In this document: one piece after another, positions 44,263-56,588 of the stretch
How the letters are laid out: every line of letters starts with the position of its first letter
Numbering within the stretch: position 1 is the stretch's first letter
NCBI GenBank assembly: GCA_947247005.1
Contig: OX365957.1
Span: 9,582,817-9,646,816, forward strand
From: Spisula solida
Lineage: Eukaryota; Mollusca; Bivalvia; Venerida; Mactridae
DNA: 64,000 nucleotides
Reading direction: 5' to 3'
Notes under the pieces: model-generated
Seen by the model: only the letters and a program-made list of their open reading frames with translations
Told to the model about the DNA's origin: nothing
Databases searched by the model: none
Translations under genes and position numbers: made by a program

Positions 44263-45144
44263 CAGTGGAACCCCTCTAATCCGGACCAGACAAAAAGTCT
44301 GGATAAGAGGGGTTTCTACTTTATAACCCTCGTACATGGAAGGGATTACATTGTGTTTAAGTATTGCACACAACACTAAAAACTTATTGACAGCAGACAC
44401 TTGATGCTTTAGATTGTTCTAACATATTTATTCAACAAAACTTAATTTGTATTAGACAAAAAAGTTTCATTTTATATAGAGAGATTCTAGTATTGTGGGT
44501 CCAAATTTCAAGTTGTCCGGATACTTCACAAGTAAAATTAAATGCTCTAGTTGAGAAACTGGTAACATTTCGAATACATTTAACCCACAAATATATGTTT
44601 CAGAAATTGAATATGAATAAATTAAGTCAAACATATCATTAAACTTTATTATTTTACTCATCTACCTACATCACAAAATATGAGAAAGCAAGCTGCATGA
44701 CTCTGTATGGCTAATAGCAAATTTTAAAGACAATAAAATTTTCATTTTCACACATAGTTTTGTATAATTGGATTAATTTAAATCAGATATTTAATGTGAC
44801 TATGTATGTTTGTCTCCCAATTGGTTGGAGTTATAAAAGCCTATTATCAATTTTCACACCCTTTATTGTCCCCAAGATATTGAGAATATACAAGATGTTC
44901 ACTGACACCTGTCAAAACGTCAACACTAAATTGTTTACATTGACTGTCCGGATCCAAGGGGTGAATTTTAGAGCAAATCTGTAACTTGTTCCAGAGAATT
45001 TGTCCGGTTTCCGGAGTAGAGGGGTTCCGGATTGGAGGGGTAAAATTACATTAAAACATGAAGGATAAAAATTGGGACCAAGTGATTTGTCTGGATTAGA
45101 GGGGTTTCCGGATTAGAGGGGTCCGGATTAGAGGGGTTCCACTG
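44263..45144. mobile_element. 882-bp pogo-like non-autonomous element
   Basis: TIRs CAGTGGAACCCCTCTAATCC and its inverse. TA follows on the right; the left has AA after TATA. The left arm of the duplication (AAGTATAATACC near 5118) preserves the empty site, which proves insertion after the arms separated. The right 160 bases contain several tandem copies of the GGATTAGAGGGGT end motif. Frames of 64-74 codons inside have no transposase motif. Confidence 0.88.
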
Positions 45145-45174
45145 TATACTTTTATAGTAATTTATAATAATAAT

Positions 45175-45400
45175 TTGGATATATTCTGAATGAGTGACCT
45201 ATGGAAGTCAAGCAAACTTAGTAAGTTATTAAGCCCTAGACACTACCAAGTACTGAATAATGATGTGGAGGTCCAAGGTTTGAATACCAGGTGGGCCACT
45301 AAAAATTTTAGGAACACTTTTCCGTGTTTTCTACCCAACTTGAGAAGAACTGGTTATACTTATATAGGTGATAGTTGCGCATGTATAGGCGCTACATATT
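45175..45400 (+). mobile_element. Possible tRNA-derived SINE (right arm copy)
   Basis: Counterpart of 4880-5095, with TTAGTAAGTTATTAAGC and GGTTTGAATACC in plus orientation. The open frame over it (45190-45411) includes the promoter-like boxes and is therefore unlikely to be a real protein. Confidence 0.3.
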
Positions 45401-46643
45401 TTATTCCATAAATTTATGTTATTATGAAAAAATATCATACATTGAGTCTTGTTTCAATCGCAGACTGATGGATCGGCCAGCATACATTTTGGCTAATCAG
45501 GCCAGGGGCCAGTCATCGGGGCTTAGAGTCTGACTGATATAATCAAAATGTGGCTTAGACTTGTGTTGGTGACCATTTGGAGCCTGTTGCCTTTATAACC
45601 AAAGCGCTACCAAATACCGCAATCGAGCGCTTTACTGTGTCTTTGCAACCAGCCAGCAACTAGTGTTTGTCAATAGCATACCGTTTCTGAGCACTTTGCT
45701 AGGCAAGCGCTACCAAGTGCCTTCTTATGCAACAGACCGCTTCGGTAGCACTTTGCTGTGCAACGGTCTGCTATCTGAGAGCGCTCGCCAGTAGCATTTT
45801 TTTTTTGCTATGTTCTGCTTTTCTGAAGCAAGCTGTTTTCTAGCATACCACTATCCAGCGCTCGGTGGCAGTTTGGTAAGGCAAAGGGCTCCTGATGTTG
45901 GCCAGTGAGTCATCGTACAAAAGTGGACGGTAGCCTGTCACCCTTTGTCCAGGACTTATGATGATAATCGATCTGCACCCAGCATGTACACTAAGCTAGC
46001 CTAAACATTGGGTACACCAACCAGGTCATTTGTGGCTACACTGGACTAAGAGTCTACACAGAGTCGCATTATCTAGATCAAGCATGTAGCCTACCAGTAA
46101 GGATAGAACATTTTGTAAGGCAGTATTAGGAAACACACACGTAACCAAATTGACTTTATACTCACGATCAATGATGATCTGAATTGTCGAATTTGAATAA
46201 TGTTGACACAACTTCATGACTTGAAGGTCAGATCTGCGAGTTTCGTGTCTTCTGCCATGATGTACGTTAAACGATCGGACCTGGTCATGTATTTGTTGCT
46301 AACATGTACTACGACAATATTACCGAGTCTATTCGCGCACACAGTTGATTTAAAACAGCTTTTTATCACGGTCATTAGTTTCATTTTCGTGAAAATGTTT
46401 ACGTGTTGTAAAGCGGTCCGGTGTCGTAAATATAAAAAAATAACGAATCAAACTCCCACAGCGGTTATTTCCCTTGCAATTGACGAGCCTCGCTTGAACA
46501 ATTCAATTTAAGATATATTTAAAGCAAAGCACACAGTCAGGCAACGTAAAAATCGTTCTCAGAATTGTCGCAACATCCGTAAACCAGCTGCGCGAAATGA
46601 TGCGCAGACGACGCAAAATCGTCAGGAGTGGTCCCCCTTAAGA

Positions 46644-47308
46644 ACTATATTTGTAGAATATATATAAACATAAGTATGTATATTTATGCCACATGGCTTT
46701 TAATTGTTTAATCAACATTTCCTGTTCAGTTGAGACAGTTTGTCACCAAATATATTTTATAAGTGTTAAACTTGATTAATACCTATTGTATTCAATTCTA
46801 ACACGATCTGCGGATTAATCCATTAAACAAAGAGCAGACCTGGCCATGTTTTATTACCCCCATAAAACATGGTAACAAATTGGCTGTTACAATTTAGGCC
46901 CCGTGTCACATGACCTATTTATGAATGAATGAATGTAAACTTTATAGTAAATATTTTAACGGACCGCGAGTTTCACGAGAATCCAGTGTTACAGCTATGA
47001 CGCATCTATTTTTAGAAACTCCAATATACTCTCGAAATTAAGATTCATAAAAATTTCTGATAATCAATTCATTTATATTTTTCATTTCATGACATAGATA
47101 CACTATACTCGTGTTATTAAAATTGTTTCAATTTTTAAAATGTGTGTTTTCCTTCAGAAAATTACGAAGGTCGTTTTCATTAACGAGGGAGGTAATTGTA
47201 CAAGCTAATAAGCCACTCAATTTCAGCGTGGAATTAGGTTCAATGTCAAATGGGTGAAAATGGAATGCGCGCAGTTAAATAGTGCGGGATATTATCGTAT
47301 TTAGAATC
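46644..47308. other. Unassigned DNA
   Basis: AT-rich. A short GAAT repeat (TGAATGAATGAATG near 46922) is the only structure seen. Confidence 0.35.
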
Positions 47309-47476
47309 GAAATAAAAACTCTGTTCTTGTATTTTGTCGGTGAATAAAACACAGGCACTCGTTCGGATGCGGAAAATTAAATCACTCGTGCTACGCACTC
47401 GTGATTTAATTTTCCGCATCCGAACTCCTGCCCATGTTTTATTCACCGACAAAATACGCGAACAGATTTTTATTTC
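47309..47476. repeat. Long near-perfect palindrome (about 80-bp arms)
   Basis: Left arm GAAATAAAAACTCTGTTC, TATTTTGTCGGTGAATAAAA and CGGATGCGGAAAATTAAATC. The same in inverse order follows a centre at CACTCGTGCTACGCACTCGTG (47383-47403). Four or five mismatches or short gaps, for example CACAGGC against CCCATG. Such a foldback could be a self-complementary MITE or form a hairpin if transcribed. The 68-codon minus-strand frame across it (47246-47452) is a by-product. Confidence 0.9.
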
Positions 47477-49207
47477 TTAAACAAGCTGTTAAATTAAGAA
47501 AGATTTAAGTTGTTTCTCAACTAAGTGATAGATTCATCTGTAAAGTTAAGCCTATGGCTTCTGGCTATGATTGGTTAAGCAATCAATGGGTTGAACCAAT
47601 GAAATGTAAATGTTTAATTGATTTGATTTCCCACCCAATGAGATTGTTATATGATATTTAGTAATTTTAAAAGGAAAATAAAACAAGGCAACTTGCAGAA
47701 TAATTATTTTTAAAGGGAGACTTTTTAGATATCTTTTGAAAATAGGAGAAACTAGATTACTGTGTGTAACAAAACAAACAAGTTGACTTTATAAGAAATT
47801 ACAAATAAGATAACTCTGTGTATGACTTTGTGTCAATTACTTCAAGTGTTAAATTAAATGTACTTAGTGTACTGAAGGAACTTTGTGTATCGAATATAAA
47901 TGAACTTTGTGGATATTGTATAAAAGTTGTTATAGACTGTAATAAATGTCAAAAACTAATTACAACGTTGTGTTCATTTGGACAGTAATTGAGTATAATA
48001 TATAATAGAACAACAGCAATACGCAGAAGTTGGTAGTCATCATTAATAGACACCAACGGCATACTCCGGAGAGCAGGAACATCGATTGGCGCTTCATCAA
48101 CACAAATAGCGCAACACAATCCACACACAGCGTTCATCAGTTGTAAAGTAGTCAGCGCAAAGCGGCACTTTGTAATAGTTTATCAAAATCGTTGATATGC
48201 CACAGATGAATCAATGACAGCCTTAGAGTTTAGTAATATTTGTCAGAAGATTTGTGTTAATCTAGGTTGGGTCATTGGTGTAAAAAACTAGGTCACAGGG
48301 TCAAATCTTAGAAAAACCTTAAGTTTGTGAGAATTGTTCTCCTAAGTTTGCCATACATATGGCAGAAGAGAAGCATGCGGATGGTAGTTTGTATGCTATC
48401 AGGTTAATACTAGGTCCTGAAGTACAAATATTCATTATGACAGCTGGTACAAGTGTTTAATACAAGATATTTCCTTTACCAAGTGCTGCTAGAAATATGA
48501 ATTATTTGATGAACATTTGTGATACATTTCTTAATTGACAATATGGCATAGCAAAATCATGAACAAACTATTGGGAACGGTTTAAGAGAAAGTTAAAACT
48601 TTGCATGGTTTAACTTATCACTCCCAAAGGGAGATAATACTGAGTATAGGGTTATTGGGTTATTCATCATGAAATAATATAGTTCAAATTGTCCTTAGTC
48701 TGATTGTATATATAATATGCAGGATATAGCATGTCTTAACTCAGTGTTACATATGTAGTGATATCTATAATACCTTAAACTATTATAATTCATACATTCA
48801 GTGAGTGTACTTTATGGCCCTGTATGACTAACCACAAAATGGATTGAGGGTTGTGGTTTTGGGTTGTGGTGGGAAAATCAGGTCAACATATAAACCGTGC
48901 CTAGATGTTTATAACCTGTATTTACAGTGTTTTCTTTCACAGTTCTTGTTCTGCTGGATTTAATGATTAGTAAGCTTTTTCTTGCATGTTTGGAGGTTTA
49001 ATATTTGATGTAATATAATTGACAAATGGATTTGTGATTGTTTGAGTGACTTTGATCACTTAACCATAGTAACTTAAATCAAAATTGAACTTTATAGAAT
49101 TTGCTTTATATATTACTGTCTTGTAAGGACTGAATGTACGAATAACGGGGAACAAAGCAGAAAGTTGATAATTGACAGACCATGGTGAATTTGGTTCCCA
49201 AAAACTG
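47477..49207. other. Unassigned DNA with a small family A relic
   Basis: A decayed family A body piece lies at about 48255-48325 (TTGGGTCATTGGTGTAAAAA, CTAGGTCACAGGGTCAAATC). No gene recognised elsewhere in this AT-rich stretch. Confidence 0.4.
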
Positions 49208-51805
49208 CCCGGCTGTACAATTTCCTAGGTTTCCTCTGAAAATATCACCAATTGTCCGAGAAAAAAACCACGGAGTATTGGTGACGAACTTTCCGAGCTG
49301 TTCTGCAACCAAGTGAAAATAAAAAAAATTGTAGGGGCATAATATTCCTAGGTCAAAGCTCGGACATTTACTCGGAAACCTTGGAAACTACGGAGTATTG
49401 GGACCGAGGTTTTTTTCTTGGAAAGCTTGGACGTCCAAGGTATTTTCCTAGGATGCTTGGATGTCCGAGGTTTTTACATGGAAGCTTGAATGTCCGAGAT
49501 ACTTTCCTAGGAAACCTCGGAGTATTGGGACCGAGGTATTTTTCTCGGAATATTGGATGTCCGAGATATTTTCATCGGACATCCTTGGAAAGCTTGAACG
49601 TCCAAGGTATTTTCCTAGGAATTGTCCAAGGTTCTCTCAATTACCAAAAATTTCCTGTCCAAGGAAAAAACCTCGGACGTCTGAGGTAAAAACCTTGGAC
49701 GTCCGAGGAATAAACCTTGGACATGTCCGAGGTAAAAACGTTGGACGTCCGAGGAATAAACCTTGGACATCCGAGGAATATTCCTTGAACACCTGTCCTA
49801 TGAAGACACCTGTACAAACCTTTAGTGTGCTTAAAAAGTACTAGAACAAAATTAATAAAATACTTAAAATATTTAATGAGTGTAATTAACTAAGATAACA
49901 AATTTTGACATAACACAAATCACTATCATATGATCAGCCTGATGTGTTCATTTCCTACAGCATCACAATGTGCTATAGCTACATTTATCATAAATTGCAA
50001 CAAATTATCGTCATAAGCCTAGTTGACAGTCGATATCTTCAATCACAATTTTGTAATACTGGGTCCAGCTTGTTCATCAAAGCTATCAACCTGTAAATTA
50101 TAAATAGTAATATTAAAAAGAAAAAGTATGCTAAAATTATGAATACAAAATGTATAATTTCTCTATCATATTTATCTTTGAATGTATAAATATTTTTAAA
50201 TTACAGTATTGCACTATTGATGCAATGCCATATACAGTTCCTCAACAAGATGTTCTAAGCAGTGTCTATAACATTGCAATAGAACAATATATACTGCTTC
50301 ATCTTAATGATTTGTGATTATCAGCAATTTATATCATATACATGTGACATTAGATATAAAACCCTTGGTTAGAGTGCAATGCTTCCATTTATTATATATT
50401 CACAACAGCTTCTGATATCATTTTAAATGACTCATTGACAATTTAGATGGCAAATTGTTTAAAGTTGTATATTGTTATTTATATGAATGAGTTAAATTTG
50501 TACCTGGTTCATTATAAGCCTTCATCTTTGATGTGTTCACGTTCTTCTTAGCCATCTAACCTTGTGCCCAGTTTCATGCACACACACATCAAAGTACCAT
50601 TATTTTGAGTTGCTTGGTTCCAAAATTATCCTCATATCTCATTTCAACCTAAATTAAAATGACTGCTTGTTCCTGTAAAATGTTTTTAGAATTTAATACA
50701 TATCATTCTTTGTTTAAAATTAACCTTTATTTGAACTTTTAATGTTGATTGTGTTAAAACATTAATTACTATGAAATTGTACAGATATTCAGACATGCTG
50801 TTATGTAACTCACACAGTTGGAGGTTTTGACCTATAAATAGTAGTTATAACAATTGGTATCAAGACTATATATAAAGATTCAGGGTTGAGATTACGATTC
50901 TTGATAGCACATCCTTAACACTTCCTGAGAGTCTTGGTAATGTAATTAAATTATACTTTGACATTAACACTATCATGATGTTAATTAAGCTCAAATTCAT
51001 AGCAATTTAAATAAAACATTGTGTACATTACTTAAAAAGCTGCTGTTTAATACTAAATTACTTACCATTACAATGATTCATCAAACTTCACAGAGCTCTG
51101 TTACAGTTGTTGTTTTGAATAAATAATTCCACATTTAATAATCCTTGTACTGCAGTATATAAGTCAGATGCAGAAGTATCCTTCATTTAAGTATTAGAGG
51201 ATTGATTGGTTCAAAACACTTCCCAAAATACTCAAACTAGCAATATCCCATAAACTGTTGAAAACATTGCACATTTTTGTGAGATCTTGAGACAATTAAC
51301 CCCAGACAAGTTCAAACTAGCCAATCAGAAGAGAGGAAATATTTTGGGGGAAATTCAAACTAGCAATAAATCAGACTGGGAGATTGTAAACAGGCCCTTA
51401 TCTAAGCTTCTCATCACCCAGGTGGTGACCACAGGAGGCTATTTGTGTGTATATAAGACATGTACAATAACTATTAGTCCAAGGGGTCCAATGTCCAAGC
51501 TAAAAATTAACTAAGTTGAGATTTCCGAGTGATGTCCAAGCTGAAAATTGTCTAAGTTCTGGATTGTACGTATTTTCCGAGCATAAAATAGACTAAGTTT
51601 CACTTTCCGAGATAATGTTCAAGCTATTCCGAGGAAAATTTTATTTGTCCATGGAAATGTCCACGGAAATTGTTTTGGCAGCTTGGACAATTCGATCAAT
51701 GTCCAAGATTTCGAACGTTTTCCAAGGACAAATGCGGAAAAAGCTTGGACGTCCAAGTATTTTTCATTCATTTTCCTCGGACACCTAGGAAATTGTACAG
51801 CCGGG
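49208..51805. mobile_element. 2.6-kb TIR element with perfect 22-bp ends
   Basis: Left CCCGGCTGTACAATTTCCTA (plus GG) is repeated exactly in inverse at 51784-51805. Both subterminal regions (49330-49800 and 51470-51790) are crowded with palindromes built on CCTCGG, CCTTGG and GGACGTCC. The middle (49850-51460) is AT-rich with no transposase frame. No clear target duplication (CTG against TGG at the borders), so the class is unknown. Confidence 0.7.
49360..49790. repeat. Array of CCTTGGACGTCCGAGG-type palindromes
   Basis: Roughly 20 irregularly spaced copies of half-palindromes such as CTTGGACGTCCAAGG, CTCGGACGTCTGAGG and TTGGACGTCCGAGG, separated by AATATTTTC or AAAAACC spacers. Not a simple tandem repeat, because unit length varies. 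The frames over it (49381-49689 and 49461-49844, +) are translations of the repeats (SLNVRGTFLG-like). Confidence 0.8.
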
Positions 51806-51818
51806 TGGTACGTAATAG

Positions 51819-52033
51819 CATACATACACACATGTCGCACGCACGCACAGACACACATACATAGTTACATAGTAGATTTGGTAGTAGGTTGAGATCCTCT
51901 GACACCAGCTCTGTGTTTTCGTTATAATTCAGGTTAACATGATTTTGATAGTGCCTGCGTGTGTGCGTGCGTGTGTGTGTGTCTTAGTGCTTGTGTTGGT
52001 GTGGGTGTGTGTGTGTGCATGCGTGCATGCATC
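51819..52033. repeat. CA/TG and CGTG microsatellites
   Basis: ACATACATACACACATGTCG with CGCACGCACAGACACACATA at about 51820-51862, and GTGTGTGCGTGCGTGTGTGT with GTGTGTGTGTGCATGCGTGC at 51958-52030. No gene. Confidence 0.9.
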
Positions 52034-52064
52034 AGAGGATATTTGTTTAATGTTACAGCAACCA

Positions 52065-53185
52065 GACTTAAACAAGCAGGGTAAATGATAGAATGTGAAG
52101 GTCACTCTAACAAGCAGGGTAAATGGTAGAATGTAGAGATGGGACCGAATATTCGGAAACCGAACGAATATTCGAATATTCGGAAACCAAATGAATATTC
52201 GAATCAAATTTCAATATTAGAAAATTCGGAAAAAAAAGTTTTCTGTCATTTTCAATAAAAAAATGTCAACACTTTAATTATTCTCGTACGCTGTTAATGG
52301 CCATATAATACCTATAATATAATCTGCCCTTATCAATATGTTGTTGCTACTTTTATCGATTTATTGATACAATCGTGTAATCTGAATAAACAGCATGACA
52401 CTTCTCCAAAATACTCTCGAAAACGATTGTATTTTTGTCACCCGAAACGCTTGCTTCAAGCGTCCTGATAACCCACACACAGGCTAAAACATTTACTGAC
52501 AAGTGGGCGGGATTGTTTTAATTGACCAAAAAAAGATAACAATTAGCCTAGGGGATCTACTGCAGGATTAGCATTTTGCATAGATGTATTATGTTGTTGT
52601 TGTTGTGGTATCCGTAAATGTGTTGATAAGACGCTTCTCCAAGGAGAACACATTTCATTCATATTGATAACTCTTTGCATATACGAACAGTGCGAAACAC
52701 ACATTGTACAATGACAACGATATTCATAATTGTAGTCGTTCATACTTATACCATTTCTGCTAGAAATAACAACAACAAAAAAAGCATATTAAAAATCTAT
52801 TCACAAACTGTCCAGGAATAGAAACAAGAGGATTTATATTGCAAAAAATATTTTGATTACTGCATCAACATGGTTAAGTGTATACATATCAACATGGTTA
52901 AGTGTATACATATCAACATGGTTAAGTGTATACATATCAACTGTTTAGAAAACAGTATCAAGTTAACGAATTCCATAACTTCAGTTCATTATGGGGGTTG
53001 GGTATAAAAAATGTGAACGAATACACTGACATAGGTAATCGAATATTCGAATATATTCGAATATGAACTTCGAATATTCGAATACTGATTTGGTATTCGG
53101 TCCCATCTCTAGTAGAATGTGAAGTTCACTCTAACACTTTTAGCAGGGTACATTTAAATGATAGAATGTGAAGGTCACTCAGGTA
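52065..53185. repeat. 39-bp tandem repeat split by a hAT-like insertion
   Basis: Units of AAGCAGGGTAAATGATAGAA, TGTGAAGGTCACTCTAAC occur at 52070-52133 and continue, diverged, at 53112-53185. The interrupting DNA is the element at 52134-53111. Confidence 0.8.
52134..53111. mobile_element. 978-bp hAT-like element with perfect 8-bp TSD
   Basis: Ends TAGAGATGGGACCGAATATT and the inverse of TAGAGATGGGACCGAATACC. GTAGAATG is duplicated exactly at 52126-52133 and 53112-53119. Subterminal ATTCGAATATTCG palindromes are frequent. A 24-bp repeat (TATCAACATGGTTAAGTGTA plus TACA) is present three times at 52863-52940. The minus-strand frame 52543-52743 is Cys/His-rich but not convincing as a zinc finger. 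Non-autonomous. Confidence 0.92.
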
Positions 53186-54439
53186 GTTTGCACTAGCTGT
53201 TCAAGATGAAGAATTATATGGTTCAGATAAGCTGCGAGACTCCTGATAATGTCTGTTATAAATGCTTTTCAAGTATGTTTTTCTGCAACTTTTTATTTTT
53301 CGCTGTATAGGTTACTCATCATCTAGAATTAAAGGGGTCACAGGATTTACTAGACTAAGTCTATTATTCAGGAGCATTATAAAGAAATTTAAGTAAGTAA
53401 AATGTTCAGTGTTTATTGTCATAGTCACTACTGAAATCCAAATTCTTCTGATACCATGGACAGTGTAGCAATACCACGTGACAAAATACTACTGTAACAG
53501 TCCAAAGAAGAATTTTGTAAACAAAACCTCCACTTGGAGAAGAAAAATAGGCGTAACTATTTTATTTCTTCACCAATTTTTATGAAATATAGAGCACGCT
53601 AAGGGAAAAAATATAAGGTTTCCGCGATATATTGTATATCTCTCCGTAGTTTTGCCGTTTTTTCAATTACCCTGTGAAACCTTGGAAAAATTGCGTGTGA
53701 GAGCGGACTACAGTCTCAAGCATTTTCGTTTCCCTCGTAATATCTACTTCATACGTGACTAAAGAGTCATATTTACACCTTCTGGGAACACCAAGGGCTA
53801 TTTCGCAACCAACAAATACAGAAAGTAACAATGCATGACATTAATATGACATTTTCCTTTAATTTGCAATTATGACTACAGTCCCAAGAACAAAAATTTA
53901 GACTACAGTTCAAAGCTGTTTTCATAATTTACCATAATACCAAGCAACATGTCATCCATTGAGCGTGGACACTTTCGTTTACCATAAAAAACTATTTATG
54001 AACATGCATTCAAATTTGGTTGATTCAACATGGCCTCCACATGTTTAATCGGTATCATTTGGGCTCAGTCGATCAAGGCATCATTACAGATAAAAACATT
54101 CCTAGATGGTAATAATAGTTTTTTTCTTCAATCATGGTATTGTGAAGCGCAATAGAATATGTCGTAATAATTTTGCGCTAAATAAATGACATATACTGTA
54201 AAATCATCATTTTTGAAGGGGGTTTAATTTTCGTAATTTTCGCTGTTGAACTCGACCACAAAATCTAGTCTCCACGATTAATCGACCTCTCAAATTCAGA
54301 CATGTTTTACCTTTTTGTGTTCTGTAATCCACGAATTTACGACTCCATGAACATGCATTTTTATCAAAATCCACGAAATTTAATACCCGAAAATACGTGA
54401 TTTTTTTCATTATTTATATTTGGGTCTACCACAAGTATA

Positions 54440-55810
54440 CTGACGTCAAGAAAAAAACACTACATTGAAAAAAGTAAATAACGTTTTAATTTTCCAAACT
54501 ATTCCCGTGATTATTGACAGACCATAGTTTAGCTAAGAACGCACAGGTCTGCCTAAGCAAAAAAGTAATCCCGATCTGGTCCAGATGTGCTGAAGTATGG
54601 TATGACGCACGATTCGCACGAGCATCCCGAGCTCCTTTACCAAGTGGCATTTCCGTTGGTCGATAAAAGGGCAGTTATATGCTGAAGTTGGTATACAATG
54701 TGAAATTCACAAGGACATTTACAAAATGAAAGCGATTTAAATATCTCGACTAAAAAAGGGAAATCGAGCACGGGTTTTTTGAATGCTGGAAAGTGGAATT
54801 TCTCAAATTGAAGTCGTTGAACGTTTTGTTGCTTCAAAATAAATTATCGCCAGATTTATTCTTTGCGTAAATGTCACTAGGAGCTTATCAGATAGGTCCC
54901 GCTCTGATGCACCGCCTGTGACCTCTTTACAAGACGTTTATATCCGTTAATGGAGAGGTTGCGGTGCGAATGTGTACGCCTACGTGTACGTGTAGTTACC
55001 CGTACATGTATACATACGCGTTGCCATTAAAATTGGCCTGCGAAAGATAACATGTGCTTGTAACATCACATGCCAGGGGTAGCATGATTTCTTCGTGAAT
55101 CGATAATGATTGTTTATATAAACTCAATGAAATCATTGGCGATGAATTATTGTGTTTCCCGTGCATACGCATACCTGTGCGGCATAGTACACACTATACT
55201 TTTGTCTGTCACACGTCGGTTACTTGTAGAAATTACACATACCTGGATGACGAAATACTCAAAAGTGGTAGTCACGTATACGTTACATGTTAAATTTCGC
55301 AACCTCTCTAATGTGACCCGCGTGTTCGCTTGACAACGGCACATCTGATTTTTTCTCATGTGAAAAGTAATTGTGGTCTGGCTGTGATGTTTTATTTTTC
55401 ATGTAATACATTCCTATGGAACAAACGTGGGACGTCCTTGATAGTCGTTTACGTCAGTTTTTACGTCAGCTACGAAACGTTTAAAGCCATTACATCTACT
55501 CTAAACATTAGGCGTATACACACTATCTCAAGGTACGTGCTGTTTAACTTGTGTTGATCAATTTATTAGGCGAAGATTGCCAGCAGTTGTTGCAGGGCAT
55601 GAAGGGCATACGTGATACTGACGTTTTGGATAGGGTAATGTTTTTGTATCGTACTTTGGACATATCAATGACGATAATTTCATATGAGAATTTGCAGACA
55701 TGTTTGCACATCTCTATATTTTAGTCTCAGAGAAGAAATTATATTTTTCTATCCTAACGTATCGAATATCCGAACATATGGGTAGGTGTAGCGTTTCTTT
55801 TTGACGTCAG
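54440..55810. mobile_element. Nested 1.37-kb TIR element, TA-flanked
   Basis: Left end CTGACGTCAAGAAAAAAACA and right end the inverse of CTGACGTCAAAAAGAAACGC, with TA outside each (54438-54439, 55811-55812). Frames of 60-75 codons inside have no transposase motif. Probably a non-autonomous Tc1/mariner-type element. It sits within the 4.1-kb long-TIR element. Confidence 0.65.
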
Positions 55811-56570
55811 TATATATTAATGAACTGTATCTAATGTTCCAAATGTCCCATGCACTATAAGTGGCATGGTTTCCAGAGACTGAAGCATATATGGAATAGT
55901 TTCAAAAAATCTGAATATGCATGTAAATTTTTAAATGAAACATTACCTTTCTACTGACAGCAATGTCCATCCTAGTACTTATGTCGTGGCGCGGGCGACT
56001 AATTTAGCTATATTTTTAAACATAAACCAAAGCACAAAACATAAACATCTAACCAACGTCGTACATGCAAGTAATGAATAACAAAAGATAAAAAGATTAT
56101 TAAGAATGTCATTATATCAGTATTATGACTTCGGGTAAGTCATAAGACAATTTGTGAAATCGGGAGGAATCGGGAGAACTTCAGCTGAGTTTCCGATTTT
56201 ATGTGTCACTCCAACTGTTTCGGGGTTGTACTGCCGACGACTGAACTCATAAGAGTCACCGGGTAAGTTTTTGGAAGTCTTGATACATTTAGTGTCATGT
56301 GGCGGATAATTGTTCGATATTCACTAAAAGGTAGTCCTCTGACCAGCCCCGACCGAGCCACATGTGTAAAATGTCCGACTTTTACATACATTTTGTATTA
56401 TCAATAAAAAGATGAAAAGCATTGTTACGGATAGCAACTGTCTTACAGTATAGTTCTTTCCTTTTTCTCCTGCAAACCTACTGAAAACCAATTAACGACC
56501 TTCCTTACTTACTCAACTGTGTCACTTCACGGTTTAAACGTGCATAAGTCACCTTACCCGTGTCGACATG

Positions 56571-56588
56571 ACATACCACGTGGTATGT
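56571..56588. other. Perfect 18-bp palindrome with CACGTG core
   Basis: ACATACCACGTGGTATGT is fully self-complementary and contains an E-box core. It lies in unassigned DNA inside the long-TIR element. Function unknown. Confidence 0.5.

Larger units (their letters stand above)
43981..46643 (-). repeat. Right arm of large inverted duplication
   Basis: Reverse complement of 2351-5412 without the family A insertion and with an extra TIR element (44263-45144). A 20-base stretch present at about 4005-4025 is missing here. Ends CAGGAGTGGTCCCCCTTAA at 46643. The minus-strand frame 46026-46217 and plus-strand frame 45190-45411 are counterparts of frames in the left arm and are not judged to be genes. 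Confidence 0.88.

Noticed and set aside
4043..46217. Small frames conserved between duplication arms (4043-4231 with 46026-46217; 4856-5077 with 45190-45411)
   Set aside because: Conservation follows from recent duplication of the DNA; residue changes are not conservative in the first pair, and the second covers tRNA-like boxes.
49381..49844. Frames of 102 and 127 codons with repeated LNVRG/LERPRYF peptides
   Set aside because: They translate the CCTTGGACGTCC palindrome array in two frames at once.
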